Assembly (NCBI RefSeq): GCF_000735585.1
Contig: NZ_JNNO01000009.1
Location: 1-64,000 of the forward strand
From: Devosia sp. LC5
GTDB taxonomy: Bacteria; Pseudomonadota; Alphaproteobacteria; Rhizobiales; Devosiaceae
DNA: 64,000 nt
Direction of reading: 5' to 3'
Position numbers and translations under genes: made by a program. The notes under the pieces were generated by a model. The model was not told where the DNA came from. It did not search any database and was given only the letters and a program-made list of their open reading frames with translations. Within the stretch, counting starts at the first letter, position 1; each line of letters starts with the position of its first letter. Positions 26,667-35,841 of this stretch are shown piece by piece.

Positions 26667-27600
26667 TTCGCATGAATATCCGCTTGTAGCCGAAGGCGAG
26701 GGTGACGCAGATGATGAACAGCACGACGCCGACGGCCGAGCCGAAGCCCACCTGCATGCGCATCACGCCAAAGGAATAAAGGAAGGTCACCAGCGTCTGG
26801 GTGGCGTTCGATGGTCCCCCGCCGGTCAGCGGCATGATCATGTCGAACAGCTGCAGCGACCCCACCACGGCAAAGAATACCGAAAGCCGCACCGTCGAAC
26901 CGAGCAGCGGCAGCGTGACCCGATAGAATTTCTGCCAGCCGGTGGCCCCATCGATATCGGCCGCTTCCAGCACGCTCTTGTCGATAGCCTGCAGCCCCGC
27001 AATGAACAGCATCATGTGGAAGCCGAAATATTTCCACACGATGACGCCGAGCACGGCATAAAACGCCACTTGCTTGTCGGCCAGCCAGAACGGCGGCGCG
27101 GCCCCGAAGAAGTTCCAGATGCCGGCAACGAGGCCAAATTCCCCGTCATAGACGAAGCGCCAGATCATGCCCGCGGCCACATCGGCCAGCACATAGGGCA
27201 GGAAGAACAGCAGCCGGAACGCCAGCGCGCCCTTGATATTGCGCGACACCATGGTCGCCAGCCACAGCGCCAGCGGGATCTGCACGCAGATCGAGATGAC
27301 GATGATCAGTCCATTATTGATCAGCGCGGTGCGGAACGCCCCATTGCGGAAGATCAGCTCGTAATTCTTGGTGCCGATCCACTGGCTGGGCAGGCCATAG
27401 CCGTTCCAATTGTAGAACGAATACCAGGCCGCCTCCCCCATCGGCAGGATGACGAACACGGTGAACAGCAGCAGCGCCGGCGGCAGGAACAGCACCAGCA
27501 CCGGCCATTTGCCGCGCATCTGGCCACGCCGCCGCCGCGCCACTCTGGGCACCCTGGCCGCCGCCCGGCCATCTGCTGATAGGGAAGTCGCTTGGCTCAT
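26659..27600 (-). CDS. Sugar ABC importer permease (MalF type)
   Basis: Inner-membrane permease, 313 aa. An Arg-rich N-terminal tail (RVARRRRGQMRGKWP) precedes six helices. The EAA loop is KSVLEAADIDGATGWQKFYRVTLP, and IMPLTGGGPSNATQTLVTFLY is the conserved stretch before the last helix. The start follows the binding-protein gene after a 68-base gap that contains a strong hairpin with a T-run, so a part of transcripts probably end before this gene. Confidence 0.93.
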   Translation of the reverse strand: MSQATSLSADGRAAARVPRVARRRRGQMRGKWPVLVLFLPPALLLFTVFVILPMGEAAWYSFYNWNGYGLPSQWIGTKNYELIFRNGAFRTALINNGLIIVISICVQIPLALWLATMVSRNIKGALAFRLLFFLPYVLADVAAGMIWRFVYDGEFGLVAGIWNFFGAAPPFWLADKQVAFYAVLGVIVWKYFGFHMMLFIAGLQAIDKSVLEAADIDGATGWQKFYRVTLPLLGSTVRLSVFFAVVGSLQLFDMIMPLTGGGPSNATQTLVTFLYSFGVMRMQVGFGSAVGVVLFIICVTLAFGYKRIFMRND

Positions 27601-27627
27601 CCGAAATCGAGGCTCCTGGTCCGCCGG

Positions 27628-27662
27628 AAAGAAAACCGCCGCCCGGTCACACGGGGCGGCGG
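27628..27662 (-). terminator. Intrinsic terminator or attenuator between binding-protein and permease genes
   Basis: Read on the minus strand, CCGCCGCCC and GGGCGGCGG form a perfect 9-bp stem with a 9-base loop, followed by TTTTCTTT. It starts 7 bases after the binding-protein stop codon, so it can terminate most transcripts there while some read through into the permease genes. Confidence 0.8.
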
Positions 27663-27668
27663 CGGCGC

Positions 27669-28964
27669 TTACATCTCGAGCGAGAAGGCGTCTTCGATCT
27701 GCTGCAGCGCGTCTTCCGGCGACATCTGGCCCGAGACCAGTTCCACCGACATGTCATTGACCACGCGGCCGACATTGGGACCCAGATCCTGATCGAGATA
27801 GTTCTGGTGCCAGGTGGCCTTGGCCATCTGCGCCGCACTATCGGCCAGCGAGGGGTCCTTCACCCCCTCATCGCCGCCCAGCGTGGTGGGCAGGATGTTG
27901 TTGAACTCCGCCAGCTTGGCGGCATTGTCCTTGCTGGTGAAATATTTGAGGAAGTCCTCGGTTTCAGGCGGCGCATTGGCTGTCACCACCCAGCCATTGA
28001 GGCCGCCGAAATCATCGGTGATCACCCCGGCCCCGCCTTCGACCAGCGGAAAGGCAAAGCGCCCGATAGCGTCCTGGGCCAGCCCCTTGCCGTCCGTCGC
28101 CGCATTGGCCTGGTTCTGCGGCGTCGCCGTATTCTCAAAGCTCAGGATGATGGCGGCGCGCCCATCGGCGAACACCGCCTGGGTATCGGGCCAGGTTGCC
28201 CCCAGATACCCCTCCTGGAAGGGCTCGAGCGCACCCAGATCGACCAGGTGCTGGCTCGCCCTGACGAACGCTTCCCCGGTAAAGCCCTCACCAGCCTTGG
28301 CTGCGGCAAAGCCATCCTTGCCCGCCTCGCGCATGGCCAGATAGCTCCAGTAGAAATGGATCGGCCACTTGTCGCCACCGCCCCCGGCAATGGGGGTAAT
28401 CCCGGCTTCCTTGAGCTTGCTCACCGCCGCCAGGAAATCGTCCCAGGTGGCAATGGCGCTGGCATCGACGCCCGCCTGCTCGAACATCGCCTTGTTGTAG
28501 AAGAACGACACCAGGCCCGACTGGATCGGGGCGGCCCACACCTTGCCATCGATGCTCAGCCCATCCACCGCCGCCGGGGAAATCGAATTGCGCCAGGCGC
28601 CGCCATCGGCATCCATGGCCGCCGTGACGTCGCGGATCGCGCCGGTTTCCGACTGCGCCTTCAACACGCCCCCGCCCCAGGTATAGAACATGGACGGCGC
28701 GTCATTGGATTGCAGCAGCGTCGGCAGCTTGGCCTTGAACGCCTCGTTTTCGAGGAATTGGAATTCGATTTTGACATCGGGATGCTCGGCCTCATAGGCC
28801 GCCGCAATGTCCTGCCAGGTCTTGAGCCGGTTCTCATTGGCCTCCAGATGCAGCCATTTGATGGTGCTCTGCGCATAAGCGCCAGTGACACTGCCGAACA
28901 GCGTCACAGCGCTGACGGCAAGCAGAAGCGTATCCCGCCAGGGGCGGGCAAAGCCGTGATTCAT
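27669..28964 (-). CDS. Sugar ABC importer substrate-binding protein (CUT1)
   Basis: Periplasmic binding protein, 431 aa. The signal peptide is in MNHGFARPWRDTLLLAVSAV to AYAQ. The mature protein starts STIKWLHLEANENRL. Family 1 features include EHPDVKIEFQFLENEAFKAK and the cleft region SMFYTWGGGVLK. The start at 28964 has a ggagg site just upstream, and the frame's earlier start adds only eight residues. It is the first gene of the minus-strand operon, with the ROK regulator divergent 209 bases away. The ligand cannot be read from sequence. Confidence 0.93.
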   Translation of the reverse strand: MNHGFARPWRDTLLLAVSAVTLFGSVTGAYAQSTIKWLHLEANENRLKTWQDIAAAYEAEHPDVKIEFQFLENEAFKAKLPTLLQSNDAPSMFYTWGGGVLKAQSETGAIRDVTAAMDADGGAWRNSISPAAVDGLSIDGKVWAAPIQSGLVSFFYNKAMFEQAGVDASAIATWDDFLAAVSKLKEAGITPIAGGGGDKWPIHFYWSYLAMREAGKDGFAAAKAGEGFTGEAFVRASQHLVDLGALEPFQEGYLGATWPDTQAVFADGRAAIILSFENTATPQNQANAATDGKGLAQDAIGRFAFPLVEGGAGVITDDFGGLNGWVVTANAPPETEDFLKYFTSKDNAAKLAEFNNILPTTLGGDEGVKDPSLADSAAQMAKATWHQNYLDQDLGPNVGRVVNDMSVELVSGQMSPEDALQQIEDAFSLEM

Positions 28965-29061
28965 GATGATCCTCCCACATCCGGACATATTTGTCCTTGA
29001 TGCGTATTAAATAGCGCCCGCCTGTTTCCATCTGTCAAGAGGGTGTGCAAAATGCGCGGCG

Positions 29062-29084
29062 AAAGCGCCATATTTCAGCGCTTT
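29062..29084. promoter_or_regulatory. Inverted repeat in the ROK / binding-protein divergent region
   Basis: AAAGCGC-CATATTTCA-GCGCTTT has perfect 7-base arms and a 9-base spacer. It lies nearly midway between the two divergent starts and is a candidate operator for the ROK regulator. Confidence 0.5.
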
Positions 29085-29173
29085 ACGCTTGCTTTGGCCG
29101 CCGAGCCATGCCTAGAAAGACAAAACTTAATTCGCGTCACGTAGAAATGAACGCGTGAGGAGCCTTCCCTTCC

Positions 29174-30412
29174 GTGAAGACCGCCGACCCCGAATTGATG
29201 CGGGCGATCAATCGCTTTCACGTGCTCGATACCATCAGGCGGTTCGGCGCGATTTCGCGCGTCGAGATCGGCGAACGCATCCAGCTTTCGGCCACCACCG
29301 TCTCGGCCATCACCGCTTCGCTCCTCGATGACGGGCTGATTTCCACCCGCCACGAGGGCGATCTGCGCAGCGGCAGCAGCCGCGGCCGGCCCCGCGTCAT
29401 GCTGACCCTCAATCCCGAGGCCGCCCGCGTCGTCGGTGCGAAGATCGCGACCAATCGCCTGGTCTTCACCGTCACCAATTTCCAGGGCGATGTGCTGGCC
29501 AATCTGACGCTCCCGGTGCGCGTCGATCGCCTGCCGGTCGATGTCATTGCCGATCTGGTCGAAGATGGCGTGCGCCGCTGCGTGCTCGATGCCGGATTGG
29601 CGCTCGACCAGATCAAGACCGTCGCGCTGTCCCTGCCCGGCATTGTCGAACACGGCACCGGCCGCGTCCGCGCCTCCAGCATTTTCCGCGACACCAATGT
29701 GCCGCTCAAGGAAGCCATCGTGCGGCGCCTCGGCATCGACACCATTGTCGAAAGCGACGCCAATGCCATCACCATGGCCGAACACTGGTTCGGCCGCTGC
29801 CGCGATTGCGACGATTTCGTTGTTGTCGCCATCGAGGAAAGCCTGGGCCTGGGCGTCATGCATGGCGGCCAGCTGTTCCGCGGCGCCCGCGAACTCAGCC
29901 TCACTTTGGGCGACATGATCATGGGCTCCGACCCCGATCACGCCCTCAAGCTCTCCGAAGTCGCCAGCGAACGCGCCATCCTCAATGGTGAACATAACGA
30001 TCCGCAAATCCGCGATGCCATCCGGCTGGGCCAGGGCATGAGCCGCGTGCGCGGGCTGATCGAGGCCGGCGACAATCGCCTCAAACACGCTGCCGGCCGT
30101 GCTGGCGCGGCGCTGGGCATCGCCATTGCCAATCTGGTCGCCCTATTCGCCCCGCCCCGGGTGATCCTGGTCGGCTCGACGCTGGCGCTGGGCGATCATC
30201 TGCTCGATCCGCTGCGCACCAGCTTTGCCCGCGCCACCCCGGAAAGCCTCGCCAATGTCGCCCAGATCGTCATCGACGAGGTCGGGGACGAACTCTGGGC
30301 GCGCGGCGCCGCCGCCGTGGCCCTGGGCGAACTCTATGGCTCGCCCTGGGGCACGACAGGCCCGGCGCGCCGCAGCTACACCGAATTTTCAAGTGCCGGA
30401 ACGAGGGAGTGA
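29174..30412 (+). CDS. ROK-family transcriptional regulator (NagC/XylR-like)
   Basis: Sugar-responsive repressor, 412 aa. The winged HTH at the N-terminus reads AISRVEIGERIQLSATTVSA; the ROK sugar-kinase-like fold follows from about residue 95. The zinc-binding CxCGxxGC motif of active ROK kinases and NagC/Mlc is absent: the region reads GARELSLTLGDMIMG. The ND motif appears as ESDANAITMAEHWFG, so it is a regulator rather than a kinase. The start is GTG, with gaggag 11 bases upstream. The stop is four bases before the Gfo/Idh/MocA gene. It is divergent from the ABC operon at 24689-28964, which it probably regulates together with its own operon. Confidence 0.92.
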   Translation: MKTADPELMRAINRFHVLDTIRRFGAISRVEIGERIQLSATTVSAITASLLDDGLISTRHEGDLRSGSSRGRPRVMLTLNPEAARVVGAKIATNRLVFTVTNFQGDVLANLTLPVRVDRLPVDVIADLVEDGVRRCVLDAGLALDQIKTVALSLPGIVEHGTGRVRASSIFRDTNVPLKEAIVRRLGIDTIVESDANAITMAEHWFGRCRDCDDFVVVAIEESLGLGVMHGGQLFRGARELSLTLGDMIMGSDPDHALKLSEVASERAILNGEHNDPQIRDAIRLGQGMSRVRGLIEAGDNRLKHAAGRAGAALGIAIANLVALFAPPRVILVGSTLALGDHLLDPLRTSFARATPESLANVAQIVIDEVGDELWARGAAAVALGELYGSPWGTTGPARRSYTEFSSAGTRE

Positions 30413-30415
30413 CAA

Positions 30416-31513
30416 ATGGATAAGGTCGGTATTGGCATTATCGGGCTGGGCAATATTTCCGCCGCCTATCTCAAGGCGAGCAAGGATTTCCCGGTGCTCG
30501 ACATCCGCGCCGTAGCGGATATGAACCCTGCCGCCGCCAAGGCACGCGCCGATGAATTCGGCCTCAACGCCGTCGATCTTGACGCGATCTTCACCGATCC
30601 GAGCATCGACATCATTCTCAACCTCACTATCCCCAAGGCCCATGTCGAGGTCGGCCTGCGCGCCATCGAAGCGGGCAAGCACGTCTATTCGGAAAAGCCG
30701 CTCGGCATCGTCTTTGCCGAAGGCAAGAAGCTGGTCGAGGCCGCCAAGGCCAAGAACCTGCGCGTCGGCTCGGCCCCCGACACCTTCCTCGGCGGCAGCC
30801 ACCAGACCTCGCGCCGCCTCGTCGACGAAGGCGCCCTGGGCCAGCTCGTCGGCGGCACCGCCTATTTCATGTGCCCCGGCCATGAACGCTGGCACCCCAA
30901 CCCCGCCTTCTATTACGAAGCCGGCGGCGGCCCCATGCTCGATATGGGCCCCTATTACATCACCGATCTGGTCAACCTGCTCGGCCCGGTCGCCAAAGTC
31001 TCCGGCTTCGGCGCCAAGCTGCGTGACACCCGCACCATTACCTCCAAGGAGCGTAACGGGGAGATCATCCCCGTCCATGTCGCGACCCATGTCTCGGGCA
31101 CGCTGGTCTTCCACAATGGCGCCGTGGTGCAGGTGACGATGAGCTTTGACGTGGCCGGCCACAAGCATGTGCCGCTCGAAATCTACGGCACCGAAGCCAC
31201 CCTGCTCGTGCCCGATCCCAACCATTTCGGCGGCCAGATCCAGATGCTGCAAAAGGGCGGCGAATGGAGCGATATCGCCACCGACATGCCCTATGCCGAG
31301 GGCAATTACCGCTCGATCGGCCTGGCCGACATGGCCCATGCCATCATCGACGGGCGCCCCCATCGCTGCAATGGCGACCTGGCTCTGCATGTGCTCGAAG
31401 TCATGGAGGCCTTCGAGACCTCCTCGCAGACCGGCCGTGTCATCGACATCACCACGCCAGCCGAGCGGCCAGCCCAATTGGCCACTTCGCTCGTCAACGG
31501 CAAACTGGCCTGA
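30416..31513 (+). CDS. Gfo/Idh/MocA-family oxidoreductase
   Basis: NAD(P)-dependent sugar or cyclitol dehydrogenase, 365 aa, cytoplasmic. A Rossmann N-terminal domain begins VGIGIIGLGNISAAYLKASK. The EKP motif is in GKHVYSEKPLGIVFAEG, and the C-terminal alpha/beta domain contains YYEAGGGPMLDMGPYYITDL, with the conserved Gly-rich stretch and catalytic-type Asp/Tyr residues. The strong site ggagtga lies just upstream. It sits between a ROK regulator and a ThuA-like gene, with a sugar importer opposite. Comparable Gfo/ThuA pairs act in oxidative disaccharide catabolism through 3-keto sugars (knowledge of the families, applied here by inference). Confidence 0.93.
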   Translation: MDKVGIGIIGLGNISAAYLKASKDFPVLDIRAVADMNPAAAKARADEFGLNAVDLDAIFTDPSIDIILNLTIPKAHVEVGLRAIEAGKHVYSEKPLGIVFAEGKKLVEAAKAKNLRVGSAPDTFLGGSHQTSRRLVDEGALGQLVGGTAYFMCPGHERWHPNPAFYYEAGGGPMLDMGPYYITDLVNLLGPVAKVSGFGAKLRDTRTITSKERNGEIIPVHVATHVSGTLVFHNGAVVQVTMSFDVAGHKHVPLEIYGTEATLLVPDPNHFGGQIQMLQKGGEWSDIATDMPYAEGNYRSIGLADMAHAIIDGRPHRCNGDLALHVLEVMEAFETSSQTGRVIDITTPAERPAQLATSLVNGKLA

Positions 31514-31534
31514 TCGAATTCAAGGAGGAATGGA

Positions 31535-32176
31535 ATGCGTGAAGCACTGATCGTTTGGGGTGGCTGGAGCGGGCATGAGCCCGAACAATGCGCCGCCATC
31601 ATTCGCACCATGCTCGAGGAAGACGGCTTCAAGGTCTATGTCGAGAACACCACCGAAGCCTTCGCCGATCCCTCCATCCGCGATCTCAGCCTGATCGTGC
31701 CGATCTTCACCATGAGCAAGATCGAAAAGGAGGAACTCTCCAACCTCACTGCCGCCGTCGAAGGCGGGGTGGGTCTGGCCGGCTATCACGGCGGCATGGG
31801 CGACGCCTTCCGCGATGCGGTCGATTACCAATTCATGGTCGGCGGCCAATGGGTGGCCCATCCCGGCAATATCATCGACTACCGCGTCGACATCACCCGC
31901 CCCGATGATCCGGTGATGGCGGGGATCGAGAGCTTCCCCTACCATTCCGAGCAATATTACATGCATGTCGACCCCTCCAATGAGGTGCTGGCAACCACCA
32001 CCTTTACCGGCGAACACGCCGCCTGGATCGATGGGGTCACCATGCCGGTCGTCTGGAAGCGCAAGCACGGCCAGGGCCGCGTCTTCTACTCCTCGCTCGG
32101 CCACGTCGCGAGCGAGTTCAGCGTCCCCCAGATGAACACCATCCTCCGCCGCGGCATGAACTGGGCGGCGCGCTAA
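31535..32176 (+). CDS. ThuA-like protein (class I glutamine amidotransferase-like fold)
   Basis: 213 aa, single ThuA-like domain, cytoplasmic. It begins EALIVWGGWSGHEPEQCAAI. VGLAGYHGGMGDAFRDAVDY contains the family's conserved Gly/His patch, and the end has GRVFYSSLGHVASEF. ThuA of Sinorhizobium is needed for trehalose/maltitol use, and related proteins act on 3-keto glycosides. A strong site, aaggaggaa, precedes the ATG. The gene closes the ROK-Gfo-ThuA operon and its stop overlaps that of the convergent DUF1905 gene by 4 bases. Confidence 0.92.
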   Translation: MREALIVWGGWSGHEPEQCAAIIRTMLEEDGFKVYVENTTEAFADPSIRDLSLIVPIFTMSKIEKEELSNLTAAVEGGVGLAGYHGGMGDAFRDAVDYQFMVGGQWVAHPGNIIDYRVDITRPDDPVMAGIESFPYHSEQYYMHVDPSNEVLATTTFTGEHAAWIDGVTMPVVWKRKHGQGRVFYSSLGHVASEFSVPQMNTILRRGMNWAAR

Positions 32177-32463
32177 CCGCCGATTGTCATCTCGACATCA
32201 ATGGCGTCACCAACGGTGACGCCGGTCTGTTTGCGCACGGCGAGCTTGAGCGGCAGCAAATAGGTTCCGTCTTTCGGAAACAGCGAAGTGGTGAACACCA
32301 CCCCGTCAATCGCGGCCTCGACTGGGATGACGCCCCAGCCATAGCTGGCCTGCTTCTTGATCCGCTCGATCGCCCCCACATGCTGGCTCGGCACCGGCGC
32401 ATAAAAGAATGGCGCCGGTCCGCGCCATTCGATGATCGTGGTGTGGAATGTCACCTGCAGCAC
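32173..32463 (-). CDS. DUF1905 domain protein
   Basis: Small cytoplasmic beta-rich protein, 96 aa, of unknown function. FHTTIIEWRGPAPFFYAPVP, GWGVIPVEAAIDGVVFTTSL and LPLKLAVRKQTGVTVGDAID match the DUF1905 pattern over its whole length. It lies 19 bases upstream of the CUT1 permease pair's 3' end, on the same strand, so it may be read from the same transcript as the importer at 32483-36927, though no functional link is known. It is convergent with the ThuA-like gene. Confidence 0.85.
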   Translation of the reverse strand: MLQVTFHTTIIEWRGPAPFFYAPVPSQHVGAIERIKKQASYGWGVIPVEAAIDGVVFTTSLFPKDGTYLLPLKLAVRKQTGVTVGDAIDVEMTIGG

Positions 32464-32482
32464 GGGCCCTCACCCAGTTGTC

Positions 32483-33364
32483 CTACCCCTTGACCCCGGC
32501 CGACAGCATAATCGCCTGCGTCACCCGCCGCTGGAAGATCAGATACACAATCGCCACCGGCAGCCCCGCCGCCACGGCCGAAGCCATCTGCTTGCCATAG
32601 ACGATGCCATAGGCGTCCTTGACCTGGGTAATGCCCACCGGCACCGTCATCGTCGCCTCCCCGGTCGCCGCCAGGAACGGCCACAAAAACGCATTCCACG
32701 CCCCGATAAAGGTGATGATGGCCAAAGCCGCCGTCACCCCCCAATTCATCGGCAGATAGATGCGGAACAATATCTTGAAATGGCCGGCGCTGTCCATCTG
32801 CGCCGCCTCGCGGAACTCCTTGGGCACCGAGTCGAAGAACTGCTTGTAGACGATGATCACCACCGGCACGATCAGCTGCGGCAGGATGATGCCCGCCCAG
32901 CTATTGAGCAGCTTGAACTGCGCCATCAGCACGAAATGGTTCACGATCAGCGCCTGCATCGGCACCATGAAACAGGCCAGGATCAACACATAGATCACCC
33001 GCCGCCCCGGGAAATCCAGCTGGCTCAGCGCATAGGCGCAGCCGGCCGAACTGACGATCACCAGGGCCGTGATGATCAGCGAGGTCACCATGGAATTGAC
33101 GTACCAGATGGCGATATTGGTGTTGTTCCAGATATGGATATAGCTGTCGAAACTGAACCGGCCGGGCCATAGGCTATTGCTGCCCGAAATCACCTCGCCA
33201 TCCGGCTTTACCGAGGTGATGATGGCCCAGTAGATCGGGAAAAACGCCGCCAGCGCCGCAGCGAAGGTGATGATCGTCAGGATCAGCCCGCCGATATCGA
33301 TGGCGCGGTCCCGGCCACCGCGCTCACTGGCCTCGGCCACCCGGGGAAGAGCTTCGGCACTCAT
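32483..33364 (-). CDS. Sugar ABC importer permease (MalG type)
   Basis: Inner-membrane permease, 293 aa, with six helices. The EAA loop is KEFREAAQMDSAGHFKILFRIYLP. The periplasmic loop after helix 1 (WAIITSVKPDGEVISGSNSL) and the C-terminus RRVTQAIMLSAGVKG are typical of MalG-like subunits. It overlaps the MalF-type gene by 4 bases (ATGA). It belongs to the minus-strand GH2-ATPase-SBP-permease-permease set, so the substrate is probably the GH2 enzyme's oligosaccharide. Confidence 0.93.
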   Translation of the reverse strand: MSAEALPRVAEASERGGRDRAIDIGGLILTIITFAAALAAFFPIYWAIITSVKPDGEVISGSNSLWPGRFSFDSYIHIWNNTNIAIWYVNSMVTSLIITALVIVSSAGCAYALSQLDFPGRRVIYVLILACFMVPMQALIVNHFVLMAQFKLLNSWAGIILPQLIVPVVIIVYKQFFDSVPKEFREAAQMDSAGHFKILFRIYLPMNWGVTAALAIITFIGAWNAFLWPFLAATGEATMTVPVGITQVKDAYGIVYGKQMASAVAAGLPVAIVYLIFQRRVTQAIMLSAGVKG

Positions 33365-34242
33365 TTCTGGCCTCGCGCGCGCAGCAATTGATATTGCAGG
33401 ACGGAGAGGATGATGATCATCCCGAACAGCAGCATGGCCGCACTCGCCGCCTCCCCGCCCTTGTTCTGCTGGAAGGCCAGCTTATAGATATATTGCACCA
33501 GCACGATCGTGGCGTCCTGCCGCCCGCCGATCGAAAACAGATAGACCTGGTCGAAAATCTTGAGCTGGGCGATCAATTGGATGGTCAGCACCAAGGCCGT
33601 CACCGGCCAGATCAGCGGCCAGGTGATGCGGCTAAATTGCCGCCACCGCCCGGCGCTATCGAGCGAGGCCGCCTCGTAGATCTCCGGCGAAATATTGCGC
33701 AGGCCCGCAATGAACAGCAGCACGTTGAAGCCCAGCGTCCACCAGATGGTGACGAAAGCCACGCTCGGCATGAACAGCGGAATGGTGCGGGTCAGCGAGA
33801 TCGGCTGGCCGCCATTGAACAGCCGCACCACATATTGCACCAGCCCATATTGCACATCGATGATCCAGTTCCAGGTCAGGAACACCACCGAAACGGGCAA
33901 TATATAGGGCAGGAAGAAACAGGCGAGCACGAAGCCCTGTTGCCACCCCTTGAGCCTATTGACCGCCAATGCGATGGCGAGGCTCACCAGCGTATTGGGG
34001 ATCACCGTCAGCAGCACGAAATAGGCGGTATTCCAGAACGCGGCATGAAACAGCCTGTGGCCGAGAATCTTGACGTAATTGTCCCACCCCACCCAGTCCC
34101 CCGGCCCGATCAGCGGCGCCTTGGTAAAACTGAGCAGCGCCATCTGAATGGTCGGCCACACGAACAACGCGCCATAGATCAGCACGAACGGGCCAATCAG
34201 AATAAGCGCGGTGAGATATTCCTGGCGTTTATCCCTGAGCAT
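33361..34242 (-). CDS. Sugar ABC importer permease (MalF type)
   Basis: Inner-membrane permease, 293 aa from the chosen start. It has six helices, the first at LTALILIGPFVLIYGALFVW. The EAA loop is PEIYEAASLDSAGRWRQFSRITWP. The ATG at 34242 has gcaaggaggcaa directly upstream; an in-frame ATG ten codons earlier lacks such a site. The 235-base gap to the preceding binding-protein gene carries a long palindromic repeat. Confidence 0.92.
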   Translation of the reverse strand: MLRDKRQEYLTALILIGPFVLIYGALFVWPTIQMALLSFTKAPLIGPGDWVGWDNYVKILGHRLFHAAFWNTAYFVLLTVIPNTLVSLAIALAVNRLKGWQQGFVLACFFLPYILPVSVVFLTWNWIIDVQYGLVQYVVRLFNGGQPISLTRTIPLFMPSVAFVTIWWTLGFNVLLFIAGLRNISPEIYEAASLDSAGRWRQFSRITWPLIWPVTALVLTIQLIAQLKIFDQVYLFSIGGRQDATIVLVQYIYKLAFQQNKGGEAASAAMLLFGMIIILSVLQYQLLRARGQK

Positions 34243-34324
34243 ATGACTTGCCTCCTTGCCCGCCACAATCACCGAGCGGCACCTCCCCTTTGCGGGGGAG
34301 GGCTACCGCATATGCCGGGCCTCA

Positions 34325-34445
34325 CCTCGCCCCTCAGGGGAGAGGTCGACGGCGAGGCCGGCGGGTGAGGGGTGCGATGCTTCCACATAAGCGATGTACC
34401 CGGCATCGCACCCTTCACCCTGACCCTCTCCCCTAAGGGGCGAGG
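34325..34445. repeat. Long palindromic repeat, family A, copy 3
   Basis: Same nested inverted repeat as at 9532 and 15787, with a few differences (CCCTTCACCC, CCCTAAGGGG on the right arm). Like copy 2 it sits between a binding-protein gene and a MalF-type permease gene. Confidence 0.9.
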
Positions 34446-34477
34446 GGACGATAGAGCCGTAAGTCTGCAGCTCCGCC

Positions 34478-35752
34478 CTACAACTGCCCGTTCAGATCAT
34501 CCCGCATCTGCGCGGCGGCATCGGCCGGTTCGAGCTCGCCCGTCGTGGCCGGATTGATATAATTGGTCCAGGCATCGCCCAGCGGCGCTGCAGGCCCGGC
34601 CAGGATCGTACGCGGATCGAACACCGCCGTATCGGCAAAGCCGGCATAGTCCGATTGCGGCTTCAGCGCCTTGAATTCGGCGCTCTCTCGCACCGCATTA
34701 TAGGCCGGGATATGGCCCGCACCGGCCCAGTCGAGCGAATGCTGGTCCATCCAGGCGATGACCTTCATCACGGCTTCCCGCTTGGCCGGATCGGCTTCCT
34801 TGCCGGCATTGGCCGGAATGACGAAAGCGTGTGAATCGGACCACGCGGCCTTGTTCTCGAACAGCGTCGGCAGTTCCACCGCACCCCATTCGAACAATTC
34901 CCCCTTGGCATGCAGGTCGACAAAGGTGGGCACTTCCCAATTGCCCATGATGAAGAAGGGCGCCTGGCCCGAGGTAAAGAGCGCCAGCGCCGCCGGGCTT
35001 TCCACCTGCACCGGCGTATAGCCCTTGTCCACCCAGCCCTTGACCACTTCGATCGCATTGGTCAGCTTGGCCAGGTCCTCGTCGGTCGGAAAGAACCCGC
35101 CGGCGGCCTCGTCGAACATGGTGCCGCCCTGCTGGCCGAACAGGCTGTAGATGGTGCGGTAGCGATCGCCCGTTGGCGTCGAAATGCCATACATGCCCTC
35201 GCCGGTAAACTTGGCGAGCACGGCATCGAAATTCTCCAGCCCGTCGAGCCCGGTCGGCAGCCCGTTTTCGTCGAGCATGCCGGCTTCCCCCAGCATGTCC
35301 TTGTTATAATAGAGAATAAGGCCATGCTGGTCGAATGGCACCGCATAGCGCGTGCCATCGACCTTGCCGGCCTCCGAAGCCGCGGCGGTGAAATCGGCAT
35401 CGGCAATGCCGGCGCCCGCCAGGTCCTCGTCGGTGATTTCGCTCAGCGTGCCGCTATCGACCGCCAGCGGAATGCGGCTGAGGTGATAGGTGGCGATATC
35501 GGGCCCCTCCCCGATCGCCGCCGATGTCTGCAGCTTGGTGTAAAAGGGCGTGCCCCATTCCAGCGTCGTCCCCTGGATCTGGATTTCCCCCTGATGCTCC
35601 TCGTTGAAGCCGTCGATCAGCGCCTTCATCCGCACGCCGTCGCCGCCGGCGAGAAAATCCCACCAGACCACGTTCTGCTGCGCCTGCGCCCCGGCCGCCA
35701 TGGCCATGAAAGCGCTCGAAACCAGCGCCAATCGTCTCAATGATTTCAGCAT
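34478..35752 (-). CDS. Sugar ABC importer substrate-binding protein (CUT1)
   Basis: Periplasmic binding protein, 424 aa. The signal peptide is MLKSLRRLALVSSAFMAMAA to GAQAQQ. The mature protein starts NVVWWDFLAGGDGVRMKALI. Family 1 signatures include YNKDMLGEAGMLDENGLPTG and YGISTPTGDRYRTIYSLFGQ. A gggaggagtg site precedes the ATG. It is encoded between the ATPase gene upstream and the permeases downstream. The aromatic-rich cleft fits an oligosaccharide, but the ligand is not determinable. Confidence 0.93.
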   Translation of the reverse strand: MLKSLRRLALVSSAFMAMAAGAQAQQNVVWWDFLAGGDGVRMKALIDGFNEEHQGEIQIQGTTLEWGTPFYTKLQTSAAIGEGPDIATYHLSRIPLAVDSGTLSEITDEDLAGAGIADADFTAAASEAGKVDGTRYAVPFDQHGLILYYNKDMLGEAGMLDENGLPTGLDGLENFDAVLAKFTGEGMYGISTPTGDRYRTIYSLFGQQGGTMFDEAAGGFFPTDEDLAKLTNAIEVVKGWVDKGYTPVQVESPAALALFTSGQAPFFIMGNWEVPTFVDLHAKGELFEWGAVELPTLFENKAAWSDSHAFVIPANAGKEADPAKREAVMKVIAWMDQHSLDWAGAGHIPAYNAVRESAEFKALKPQSDYAGFADTAVFDPRTILAGPAAPLGDAWTNYINPATTGELEPADAAAQMRDDLNGQL

Positions 35753-35841
35753 GATTCACTCCTCCCGAAATGGATGCCCAATGTCTCCTCCTGTCGGCAG
35801 CCCGGCGCATTGAGCGCTCGCCCGGCCCCCGTTATGCGAAA

